From Burkholderiaceae bacterium (GTDB taxonomy: Bacteria > Pseudomonadota > Gammaproteobacteria > Burkholderiales > Burkholderiaceae_C), in the NCBI GenBank assembly GCA_031253795.1, contig JAIRVR010000073.1:1-32182 (forward strand): DNA of 32,182 bases, given 5' to 3'. The notes beneath the pieces were generated by a model. The model made no database searches and was not told the origin of the DNA. It was given only the letters and a program-made list of their open reading frames with translations. Shown piece by piece: positions 25,031 through 32,182 of this stretch (positions are counted from its first letter, which is position 1; every line of letters starts with the position of its first letter). A program made the position numbers and the translations under genes.

Positions 25031-25513
25031 ATGCATGCCCGCCTCTATACCGAACACCACGGCTGGATCGAATCCTGGCTGCGCCGCCAGATCGGCTGCG
25101 CCTACCAGGCCCAGGACCTGTCCCAGGACACCTTCGAACAGGTGCTGCGCAGCGCACCCGCCCTGCAAAGCGGCGAATTGCGCGAGCCGCGCGCCTTCCT
25201 GGTCACCGTGGCGCGCCGCGTGCTGTTCAACCACTGGCGCCGCCGCGACCTGGAACGCGCCTACCTGGAGGCCCTGGCCGCGCTGGGCGAGGAATTCGCG
25301 CCTTCGGCCGAGGAGCGCGCGGCCGTGTTCCAGGCACTGGAGCACATCGACGCCGTGCTCCAGTCCCTGCCCGAGCGGGCGCGCCAGGTCTTTGTGCTGA
25401 GCCAGCTCGACGGCCTCAGCTATCCCCGCATCGCCCAGGAGCTGGGCCTGTCGGCCATTACCGTGCGCCGCGCCATGAAGCAGGCGCTGGTGGCCGTGGT
25501 CGCGGCGTTTTGA
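25031..25513 (+). CDS. FecI-type ECF sigma factor
   Basis: The 160-residue protein has sigma region 2 ([18 protein letters not shown], then [20 protein letters not shown]) and region 4 ([19 protein letters not shown], then [19 protein letters not shown]). These factors direct RNA polymerase to the promoter of a TonB receptor gene when the receptor is loaded with iron-siderophore. It is followed after 14 bp by its FecR partner and preceded by a Fur box, the standard cell-surface signalling layout. It is shorter than FecI by about 10 residues but complete in both DNA-binding regions. Confidence 0.95.
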   Translation: MHARLYTEHHGWIESWLRRQIGCAYQAQDLSQDTFEQVLRSAPALQSGELREPRAFLVTVARRVLFNHWRRRDLERAYLEALAALGEEFAPSAEERAAVFQALEHIDAVLQSLPERARQVFVLSQLDGLSYPRIAQELGLSAITVRRAMKQALVAVVAAF

Positions 25514-25527
25514 AGGGGGCGGCCGCC

Positions 25528-26499
25528 ATGTCCGACGAACAGGCCCTGGACGCCGCCATCGACTGGATGGTGCTGCTGCAGTCCGGCCAGGCCAGCGCCG
25601 GCGACCGTGCCCGGCTGCAGGCCTGGTGCCAGGCCCATCCCCGCCATGCCCAGGCCTGGGAACAGGTGCAAGCTGCCTTGCAGCGCAGCCTGCAGCCGCT
25701 GCAGACCACGGGAACGGGAACGGCCACGGCTGGCGCGCGCGCCGCGCACAGCGCCCTGCGCCGGCCCCGGCCACGCCGCAGGCTGCTGGGCTCCGCCCTG
25801 GCTCTGGCCGGCCTGGGCCTGGGCACGGCATGGCTGCTGCGCCACACGGCACCGGCCGCGCCGTGGCTGGCCGATATGCGCACAGGCACGGGCGAACGCC
25901 GCCGCCTGCGCCTGCAGGACGGCAGCGAGATCGTGCTGAACGCGCGCTCGGCCGTGGACCTGGCCTTCGACGCCCAGGCCCGCAACCTGTACCTGCGCGC
26001 GGGCGAGATCATCGTGGAAGCCGCGCCCGACGCCGCCCGCCCCTTGAGCGTGCATACGGCCCAGGGCCTGGTGCAGGCGCTGGGCACACGCTTTCTGGTG
26101 CGCCAGGGTGAAGGATTCAGCGAAGCCATGGTGCTGGAGCACAGTGTGCGCGTGCAGACCCTGTCCGGTGCGCAGTGCCGTCTTGAACAGGGACAGGCTG
26201 TGCGCTTCGATACCGGCGCCATCGATACCCTGTCCGCTGGCAGGCAGCAGGCCCTGGCCGGCTGGGAGCACGGCATGCTGGCCCTGCATGACCGGCCGCT
26301 GTCCGAACTGGTCGAGGCCCTGCGGCCCTACCGCCAGGGATTCATGCGCCTGTCGCCGGCCGCGGCCCGGCTGCAGGTGCTTGGCGTGTTTCCGCTGGAC
26401 GACAGCGACCGCGCGCTGGACGCTCTGGAGCAGACCCTGCCCGTGCGCATCACCCGCCACGGAGGCTGGCTGGTGTCCATCGACGTGGCCACCCCCTGA
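25528..26499 (+). CDS. FecR-type anti-sigma/signal transducer
   Basis: The 323-residue protein has a cytoplasmic N-terminal domain with the DUF4880 pattern ([10 protein letters not shown] at 11-20, W43 region). One membrane helix is at about 86-104, and a periplasmic FecR domain ([15 protein letters not shown], then LGTRFLVRQ) follows. It carries the signal from the N-terminal domain of the TonB receptor to the sigma factor. The ATG at 25528 follows AAGGGGG by 8 nt; a TTG at 25510 would overlap the sigma stop. The receptor gene lies next, after a second Fur-like site. Confidence 0.94.
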   Translation: MSDEQALDAAIDWMVLLQSGQASAGDRARLQAWCQAHPRHAQAWEQVQAALQRSLQPLQTTGTGTATAGARAAHSALRRPRPRRRLLGSALALAGLGLGTAWLLRHTAPAAPWLADMRTGTGERRRLRLQDGSEIVLNARSAVDLAFDAQARNLYLRAGEIIVEAAPDAARPLSVHTAQGLVQALGTRFLVRQGEGFSEAMVLEHSVRVQTLSGAQCRLEQGQAVRFDTGAIDTLSAGRQQALAGWEHGMLALHDRPLSELVEALRPYRQGFMRLSPAAARLQVLGVFPLDDSDRALDALEQTLPVRITRHGGWLVSIDVATP

Positions 26500-26516
26500 A
26501 TGCAATTATTTTCATA
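26498..26516. promoter_or_regulatory. Second Fur-like site, before the TonB receptor gene
   Basis: GAATGCAATTATTTTCAT shares AATTATTYTCA (26504-26514) with the box before the sigma gene (24964-24974). The 135-bp gap before the receptor start is the likely place of the sigma-dependent promoter. Function is inferred from similarity. Confidence 0.5.
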
Positions 26517-26634
26517 GCATCCAATTCAATCACGACATGCCAATGAGCGCATTTTCAACATATCGATGATCGCCTTTCCCGTTTCGTTGCACATACGCGG
26601 TGAACCCTGTGAGCAACGAACCGGAGACCGAACC

Positions 26635-29025
26635 ATGGCTTTTCCCTCTTTTCGCGCATCCCGCCCGGGCAATGCCCGGGCCCTGCTGGCCCTGGCCGCA
26701 GCCCTGGCCTGCCTGCCCGCCGCGGCCCAGACCGGGGCCGCGCCCGCGGCCGGCCCGTCGGCCCTGCGCGACTGGAATCTTCCCGCCGGCCCGCTGGGCG
26801 TGACGCTGGTGCGCATTGCCGAGGCCGCAGGCCAGGCGATTTCCGTGCCGCCCGCACTGGTACAGGGCCTGCAGGCACCGGCCGTCAGCGGGCGGCTGAG
26901 CACGATCCAGGCGGCGCATGCAGCCCTGGCCGGCAGCGCGCTGGAGCTGTTCACCACGGCCAATGGCACCCTGAGCGTGCGTGCGCGCCACGCGCCCGCC
27001 ACGCCCGAAGCGGCCACGCTGGGCGAGGTGCGCGTGACGGCGCGCACCGACGCCGAGACGGCGCTGACGCCCGTCTCCGGCTATGTGGCGCGCCAGACCC
27101 GCCTGGGCAGCAAGACCGACACGCCGCTGCTGGAGCTACCCCAGTCGGTCTCCGTGGTCACGCGCGACGAGCTGGATGCGCGCGGCGTGCAAAGCGTGAC
27201 CGAGGCCCTGCGCTATGTGCCCGGCGTGGCCATCGAGACCTACGGGCCCGACTCCAAGGGCTATGACTGGATGATGATCCGCGGCTTCAACGGCCAGGCC
27301 ACCAGCGACTACCGCGACGGACTGCGCCAGGCCGGCTACAGCTACTCGCTGTTCCGCACCGAGCCCTACGGCATGGAGCGCATCGACATCCTGCGCGGAC
27401 CGGCCTCGGCACTGTACGGCCAGTCCGAGACCGGAGGCATCATCGACCGCACGACCAAGCGTCCCACGGGCGAGCGGCTGCGCGAGGTCCAGCTGCGCGC
27501 AGGCACCAACAGCCTGCGCCAGGCCGGCTTCGACCTGGGCGATGCCTTCGGCGAGGACGGCAGCCATGCCTGGCGCCTGACAGGCCTGCTGCGCGACGGC
27601 GACAACGTCTTTGGCGACCGCGACGACCGCGTGTATCTGGCGCCCTCGCTGGCGCTGCGCCTGGGCCGCGATACGCGCCTGACCCTGACGGCAGAATTCC
27701 TGCGCGACCGTGCCGGCCTGGCCAACAACTGGTCCTGGACCTACCCGGGGCCGCGCCCCACCCATGTGTCCTATTCCCAGGCCTCGTTCGACCGCTTCGA
27801 CCACAACCAGGCCTCGCTGGGCTACCAGCTGGAGCACCGCCTGGGCGAGGACTGGACTTTCCGCCAGAACGCGCGCGCCGGCATCGTCGATGTGCCGCAG
27901 TTCAACAAGACCATGCTCAACGGCCTGCAGGCCGATGGCCATACCGTCAACCGCTACGGCTTCCGGCGCGAGGAAATGCTGCGCCAGTTCGCGCTGGACA
28001 ACCAGCTGTCGGGCCGCGTGCGCCAGGGCGATGTGGAACACCAGTTGCTGCTGGGACTGGATCTCGCACGCCTGAACGCCGATGCGCGCCGCTGGATCGG
28101 CGCCCTGCCCGCGCTGGACCTGAATGCGCCGCGCTACGACCTGGCCTTTCCGCTGCCTTCCACGCTGCAGATGGACAACCACGTCGAGCAGCAGCAGGCC
28201 GGCCTGTATGCCCAGGACCAGATCCGCTTCGGCCGGCACTGGATCGCCACGCTGGGCGGGCGCTTCGACCAGGCCCGCACCACGGTCAACAGCCGCACGG
28301 GCGCGGCACCCCAGGTGCAGACCGACCACGCCTTCACGGGCCGCGCCGCACTGACCTACAGCCGCGCAGGCTGGGCGCCCTATGTGAGCTATGCCACCTC
28401 CTTCCTGCCGCTGGCGGGCACCAATACCAGCACCGGCCGCGCCTTCGATCCCACCGAGGGCAAGCAATTCGAGGTCGGCGTCAAGTACCAGCCCGATGAA
28501 GACAGCCTGTTCACGGCCGCGCTGTTCGACCTGCGCAAGACCAATGGCGCGACCACCGATCCGCTGACCGGCTTCACGCGCCAGATCGGCGAGACGCGCT
28601 CGCGCGGTCTGGAGCTGGAGGCCAAGACCGCCGTGCGCAAGGGCTGGAACCTGGCTGCCAACTACACCTACCACCAGGTCGAGGTCACGCGCAGCGACAC
28701 GCCCGCCGAGCTCGGCAAATGGCCGACCCTGGTGCCGCGCCACATCGCCTCGGTCTGGACCGACTACCGCTTCGGGGACACCGGCCTGGGCATGAGCCTG
28801 GGCCTGCGCCATGTTGGCAAGACCTATGGCGATGCGGCCAACCTGGTCGCCGTCGGCGGCCGCACCCTGGTCGATGCCGCCATCCACTACGAGGTGGAGC
28901 GCTGGCGCTTCGCCCTGAATATCAACAACCTGCTGGACAAGGAATACCTGTCGACCTGCTCCAGCTCGGCCTGCTACTGGGGGGCATCGCGCAGCGCGCT
29001 GCTGACCGCCCGCTACCGCTGGTAG
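26635..29025 (+). CDS. TonB-dependent siderophore receptor with signalling (STN) domain
   Basis: This 796-residue outer-membrane receptor has a signal peptide (about 1-32, ending AAAQ). An STN signalling domain follows, starting LPAGPLGVTLVRIAEAAGQ and ending ANGTLSVR. A TonB-box region (TLGEVRVTA) comes next, then the plug (PQSVSVVTRDELDARGVQ, RGPASALYGQ) and a 22-strand barrel ending in a C-terminal Tyr-Arg-Trp. The ATG at 26635 follows GGAG by 9 nt. The STN domain talks to FecR, so iron-loaded ligand should induce this gene. The plug and barrel look like the FhuE/FoxA/FpvA siderophore group; the ligand is not identifiable from sequence. A CSSSAC pair lies near the C-terminus, possibly a disulfide. 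Confidence 0.96.
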   Translation: MAFPSFRASRPGNARALLALAAALACLPAAAQTGAAPAAGPSALRDWNLPAGPLGVTLVRIAEAAGQAISVPPALVQGLQAPAVSGRLSTIQAAHAALAGSALELFTTANGTLSVRARHAPATPEAATLGEVRVTARTDAETALTPVSGYVARQTRLGSKTDTPLLELPQSVSVVTRDELDARGVQSVTEALRYVPGVAIETYGPDSKGYDWMMIRGFNGQATSDYRDGLRQAGYSYSLFRTEPYGMERIDILRGPASALYGQSETGGIIDRTTKRPTGERLREVQLRAGTNSLRQAGFDLGDAFGEDGSHAWRLTGLLRDGDNVFGDRDDRVYLAPSLALRLGRDTRLTLTAEFLRDRAGLANNWSWTYPGPRPTHVSYSQASFDRFDHNQASLGYQLEHRLGEDWTFRQNARAGIVDVPQFNKTMLNGLQADGHTVNRYGFRREEMLRQFALDNQLSGRVRQGDVEHQLLLGLDLARLNADARRWIGALPALDLNAPRYDLAFPLPSTLQMDNHVEQQQAGLYAQDQIRFGRHWIATLGGRFDQARTTVNSRTGAAPQVQTDHAFTGRAALTYSRAGWAPYVSYATSFLPLAGTNTSTGRAFDPTEGKQFEVGVKYQPDEDSLFTAALFDLRKTNGATTDPLTGFTRQIGETRSRGLELEAKTAVRKGWNLAANYTYHQVEVTRSDTPAELGKWPTLVPRHIASVWTDYRFGDTGLGMSLGLRHVGKTYGDAANLVAVGGRTLVDAAIHYEVERWRFALNINNLLDKEYLSTCSSSACYWGASRSALLTARYRW

Positions 29026-29046
29026 GCCATCACCTGCGACCCTGCC

Positions 29047-29361
29047 ATGCCTCCTGCCCTCTTGCGAAGACCTCTGACCTGGGCCCGTGACCACGGGCCG
29101 CTGACTTCCCGCATCCTCGCCGCGCTGTTCGGCGGCTATGCCGTGGCCGCGCTGTCCAGCGTGGCCGTGCTGGCCCTGCCTGCCGACCGCACGCAGGCCG
29201 CGATTGCGGGCACCCTGCTGAGCTTTGGCGTCTATGCGGGGGCCGTGATCTGGGTCTTCGCCGTGCGCAGCGCCTGGCGCGCCTGGGCCGGCCTGCTGGC
29301 CGCTGCCCTGGTGCTGGCGCCCGCCGCCTGGTGGACCTGGGGAAAGGGGCTGGGCGCATGA
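29047..29361 (+). CDS. DUF3649-family small membrane protein of iron-uptake operon
   Basis: The 104-residue protein has three hydrophobic segments at about 22-42, 50-72 and 80-98, and the GGYAVAALSSVAVLALP stretch typical of DUF3649. It regularly lies between a TonB receptor and a PepSY membrane protein. Its biochemical role is unknown; a part in ferri-siderophore handling at the inner membrane is likely from context. Its stop overlaps the next start as ATGA. Confidence 0.88.
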   Translation: MPPALLRRPLTWARDHGPLTSRILAALFGGYAVAALSSVAVLALPADRTQAAIAGTLLSFGVYAGAVIWVFAVRSAWRAWAGLLAAALVLAPAAWWTWGKGLGA

Positions 29362-30989
29362 GCACCGGACCGCGCAAGAAGCCCGCCAAGGCGCCGGGCA
29401 TCCGCCAGACCATGTCGGACCTGCACACCTGGGTCGGGCTGCTGCTGGGCTGGTTCCTCTATGCCATGTTCCTCACGGGCACGGTCAGCTATTTCCGCAA
29501 CGAGATCACGCAGTGGATGCAGCCCGAGCAGCCCCACCACCGCCAGGCGGCCGATCCCGCGCAGGCGGCCCAGCGCGTGGGCGATGCCATGGCGGCCCTG
29601 TCGCCGCAGAGCACGCAGTGGCTGATCAACCTGCCCGACGAGCGCAGCACCACGGCCACGGTGTTCTGGCGCAACCCCCAGGGTACGGCCGGGCGCGGTT
29701 TCGAGACCACCCGCTTCGACCCTGTCACGGGTACGCGTCTGGATGGGCCGGTGCGCGAGACGCGCGGCGGCGAGTTCTTCTACCGCTTCCATTTCCAGTT
29801 CCACTACATGCCCGTGCTCTGGGGGCGCTACCTGGCGGGCCTGTGTGCCATGTTCATGCTGGTGGCCATCGTCAGCGGCGTGATCACGCACAAGAAGATC
29901 TTCGCGGACTTCTTCACCTTCCGCTGGGGCAAGGGCCAGCGCTCCTGGCTGGACGCGCACAACGTGCTGTCAGTGCTGGGCCTGCCCTTCCATCTGATGA
30001 TCACCTATACCGGGCTGGTGACCCTGGCCCTGATGTACATGCCATGGGCCAATCTGGCCACCCCCATGACGCCCGAACAGCGCATGGTGGCGGGCCAGCA
30101 GCTGAGCGCCTTCGTCCCCCCCGGCAAGCCCTCGGGCCAGTCCGCGCCCCTGGCTCCGCTGGCCGGCATGGTGCGCGAGGCCGAGCAGCGCTGGGGAGCG
30201 GGCCAGGTGGCCCGGCTCAACGTCAGCCTGCCGGGCGACGCCCAGTCCCGCGTGGTCGTGGTGCGCGGCGACCAGGGCCGCGTCTCCATCAGCCCGCAGT
30301 TCATGCTGTTCGACGGCGCCAGCGGCCAGCTGCTGCAGACCCAGGACCGCGTGGGCGCGGCGGCCGAGACGCGCGGCGTGCTCTATGCCCTGCACATGGG
30401 CCGCTTCGGCGATCTGGCCACGCGCTGGCTGTACTTCCTGGTCAGCCTCGCGGGCACGGCCATGGTGGGCACGGGCCTGGTGCTGTGGACGGTCAAGCGC
30501 CGCGGCAGGCTGGCCAATCCGGACCGGCCGCACTTCGGCTTTCGCTTCGTGGAGCGGCTGAACATCGCCACGGTCGCCGGCCTGTCCATCGGCATGGCGG
30601 CCATGCTCTGGGCCAACCGCCTGCTGCCCGTGGACCTGGCCCGGCGAGCAGAGTGGGAGGTGCATGCCATGTTCATCGTCTGGGGCGCCACCCTGGCCTG
30701 GGCGCTGGCGCGCCCCGCCCGGCGCGCCTGGGTGGAGCTTCTGTGGGCCGGCGCGGCCGCCCTGGCCCTGCTGCCCCTGCTCAATGCCCTGACCACGGAG
30801 CGCGGCCTGCTCCACAGCCTGCGCGACGGAGACTGGGTGTTCGCTGGCATGGACCTGGCCCTGCTGGCCCTGGCCGGCCTGCACGCCCTGCTGGCGGTGC
30901 GCACACTGCGCCACAAGCCCAAGGCCAAGGCCGGCGCACCACGTGCCGCCAAACCGGTGACCGGCGCGCTGCAGGAGGGACGGGCATGA
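29358..30989 (+). CDS. PepSY-associated TM protein, probable ferri-siderophore reductase
   Basis: The 543-residue protein begins with a cytoplasmic tail and a first helix in HTWVGLLLGWFLYAMFLTGT. A periplasmic PepSY-like loop follows, then further helices (about seven to nine in all). Conserved histidines lie at HTW, FHFQFHY, HNV and HMG, as in PepSY_TM proteins. Relatives such as FoxB and FpvG are thought to bind heme or pass electrons to periplasmic iron-siderophore to release iron. It is coupled to its neighbours by ATGA overlaps on both sides. The reductase role is family knowledge plus context; the exact siderophore is unknown. Confidence 0.92.
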   Translation: MSTGPRKKPAKAPGIRQTMSDLHTWVGLLLGWFLYAMFLTGTVSYFRNEITQWMQPEQPHHRQAADPAQAAQRVGDAMAALSPQSTQWLINLPDERSTTATVFWRNPQGTAGRGFETTRFDPVTGTRLDGPVRETRGGEFFYRFHFQFHYMPVLWGRYLAGLCAMFMLVAIVSGVITHKKIFADFFTFRWGKGQRSWLDAHNVLSVLGLPFHLMITYTGLVTLALMYMPWANLATPMTPEQRMVAGQQLSAFVPPGKPSGQSAPLAPLAGMVREAEQRWGAGQVARLNVSLPGDAQSRVVVVRGDQGRVSISPQFMLFDGASGQLLQTQDRVGAAAETRGVLYALHMGRFGDLATRWLYFLVSLAGTAMVGTGLVLWTVKRRGRLANPDRPHFGFRFVERLNIATVAGLSIGMAAMLWANRLLPVDLARRAEWEVHAMFIVWGATLAWALARPARRAWVELLWAGAAALALLPLLNALTTERGLLHSLRDGDWVFAGMDLALLALAGLHALLAVRTLRHKPKAKAGAPRAAKPVTGALQEGRA

Positions 30990-31267
30990 TCGTCCACCAT
31001 ATCGCATGCCAGCTGCTGGCCCTGGGCGCCTTCGCCTGCCTGGCCCTGGCCATGGACCGCCACCAGCAGGACCTCTGGGGCCGCGAGCTGGCGGCCTCCG
31101 CCACGCGAACCTTGCGCGCGGCCGGCTGGGCCCTGCTGCTCATGTCGCTGGCGGCAGCCCTGGCCTCCGACCCGCGCTCCCTGGGCCTGGTGGCCTGGTT
31201 CGGCCACATCAGCGCCGCCGCCGCCCTGGTGGTGCTGGCCCTGATCGCGCGCGAGCGCTGGCGCTGA
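30986..31267 (+). CDS. DUF3325-family small membrane protein
   Basis: The 93-residue protein has three hydrophobic segments (about 5-22, 44-60 and 68-87) and the DRHQQDLWGRELAASATRTLR loop typical of DUF3325, often the last gene of PepSY iron operons. The ATG at 30986 overlaps the PepSY stop, and a GGAGG-like ribosome site lies before it. Function unknown. A strong stem-loop follows the stop. Confidence 0.88.
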   Translation: MIVHHIACQLLALGAFACLALAMDRHQQDLWGRELAASATRTLRAAGWALLLMSLAAALASDPRSLGLVAWFGHISAAAALVVLALIARERWR

Positions 31268-31275
31268 ACCGCAGG

Positions 31276-31333
31276 GCTGGCCGTGACCCTGCTTCGCGCC
31301 TGCGAACGCAGCGATCCGGCCAGCTTCATTTTG
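31276..31333 (+). terminator. Terminator-like stem-loop after the iron-uptake operon
   Basis: GCTGGCCG (31276-31283) pairs with CGGCCAGC (31317-31324), enclosing an inner hairpin CTGCTTCGC (31289-31297) / GCGAA-c-GCAG (31302-31311). It begins 9 bp after the last gene. The following TTCATTTT is a weak U-tract. Position and stem strength make this a good candidate. Confidence 0.55.
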
Positions 31334-31559
31334 CTTATCACTAATCCGTATCAAGACAAAGGCCCGCGCCATACCGTTTTGCAGCCATTTGCCGGACAAT
31401 AGCCACCTTGCCCCGCCCGGGCACCGGCCGCCATGAAGCAGCGGCAAGGCGCCAGACGCCTGCCCCCATGCTTTTCGCCACCGCGTGCCTGCACGGCACC
31501 GACCCCTCATCGCAACGTCCCGGCGGGCCCAGCCCACCCGAATTCACCGTATTGCCATC

Positions 31560-32182
31560 ATGAGTGCTTTTCTCGAAGAACGCGTGCTGTCCGTCCACCA
31601 CTGGACCGACCGCCTTTTCTCCTTCACCACCACCCGTGACACCGCGCTGCGCTTTTCCAACGGCCATTTCACGATGATCGGCCTGAAGGTGGACGGCAAG
31701 AACCTGCTGCGCGCCTACTCCATCGCCAGCCCCAACTACGAGGAGCACCTGGAGTTCCTTTCCATCAAGGTGCCCGACGGCCCGCTGACCTCGCGCCTGC
31801 AGAACATCCAGGTGGGCGACACCATCATCGTCGGCAAGAAGCCCACGGGCACCCTGCTGATCGACTACCTGCTGCCCGGCAAGAACCTGTACCTGATCGG
31901 CACGGGCACGGGCCTGGCGCCCTGGCTGGCCGTGGCCCGCGACCCCGAGACCTACGAACGCTTCGACAAGGTGGTCGTGGTGCACGGCGTGCGCCATGCC
32001 AACGAGCTGGCCTACCAGGACCTGTTCGAGAACGAGCTGCCCACGCATGAATTCCTGGGCGACATCGTCAAGGACAAGCTGGTCTACTACCCCACGGTGA
32101 CGCGCGAGCCCTTCCGCAACCAGGGCCGCATCTCCAACCAGATCACGGCCGGCACCTTCCCGCAGAACATCGGCCTGCCCGA
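31560..32182 (+). CDS. fpr: Ferredoxin--NADP+ reductase, 3' end outside window
   Basis: 207 codons are visible of a protein normally about 257 residues long. The FAD-binding RAYS motif is at 51-54, followed by IASPNYEEHLEF, and the NADP-binding GTGTGLAP starts at G114. This enzyme passes electrons between NADPH and ferredoxin or flavodoxin and supports redox-stress defence and iron release. The start MSAFLEERVLSVHHWT fits the family, though no good ribosome site precedes the ATG. The 292 bp upstream hold the terminator-like stem and an AT-rich segment around 31325-31400, which probably contains the promoter; I see no clear regulator box. Confidence 0.95.
   Translation, partial: MSAFLEERVLSVHHWTDRLFSFTTTRDTALRFSNGHFTMIGLKVDGKNLLRAYSIASPNYEEHLEFLSIKVPDGPLTSRLQNIQVGDTIIVGKKPTGTLLIDYLLPGKNLYLIGTGTGLAPWLAVARDPETYERFDKVVVVHGVRHANELAYQDLFENELPTHEFLGDIVKDKLVYYPTVTREPFRNQGRISNQITAGTFPQNIGLP

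Overview
This 32 kb window is chromosomal DNA of a GC-rich betaproteobacterium. The protein families (Bug/Tct transport parts, a FecIR–TonB–DUF3649–PepSY–DUF3325 iron cassette, many LysR and MocR regulators, a mevalonii-type class II HMG-CoA reductase) point to Comamonadaceae, with a Delftia/Comamonas-like genome as my best guess. I saw no transposase, integrase, tRNA, rRNA, CRISPR, NRPS or PKS.

Layout. (1) 1-4174: a MocR-type regulator, cut by the window edge, is divergent from a three-gene operon. The operon holds class II HMG-CoA reductase, a small two-helix membrane protein and a TctA-like permease, and looks like mevalonate or hydroxymethylglutarate catabolism with its own transporter. 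(2) 4269-5855: comM/yifB, an AAA+ protein of natural transformation. (3) 5865-16011: the most interesting part. A LysR regulator is divergent from nine tightly packed genes, three of whose junctions are ATGA overlaps: an EctB-like aminotransferase, an MFS exporter, an ATP-grasp ligase, a RidA-like protein lacking the catalytic Arg, a PAPS sulfotransferase, a PF10014-type Fe(II)/2-oxoglutarate amino-acid hydroxylase, an ornithine/lysine-type N-hydroxylase, a cystathionine gamma-synthase-like PLP enzyme and a dedicated APS kinase. I do not recognise this combination as a described pathway. (4) 16063-19407: a LysR regulator divergent from a YbfB-type MFS transporter and a nitronate monooxygenase. 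(5) 19420-24886: a minus-strand sulfur operon (cysteine dioxygenase family, four-domain rhodanese, Bug solute receptor, MetC-like beta-lyase) divergent from its own LysR gene, with a perfect palindrome over the LysR start codon. (6) 24955-31333: a Fur-boxed ECF sigma / FecR / TonB-receptor operon with DUF3649, PepSY and DUF3325 membrane proteins, closed by a strong stem-loop. (7) 31560-end: ferredoxin-NADP reductase, cut by the window edge.

How region 3 could work (inference). The aminotransferase supplies a diamino acid. The 2OG enzyme hydroxylates an amino acid, by family precedent often at C4 (gamma). CysC and the sulfotransferase turn an OH or N-OH into a sulfate ester. The CGS-like enzyme then uses that sulfate as the gamma leaving group, where the classical enzymes use acetate or succinate. 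The N-hydroxylase may supply the nucleophile. The ATP-grasp enzyme would form an amide and the MFS protein would export the product. The product is likely a small modified amino acid or dipeptide. The early genes of the cluster have clearly lower GC than their surroundings, which suggests acquisition by transfer.
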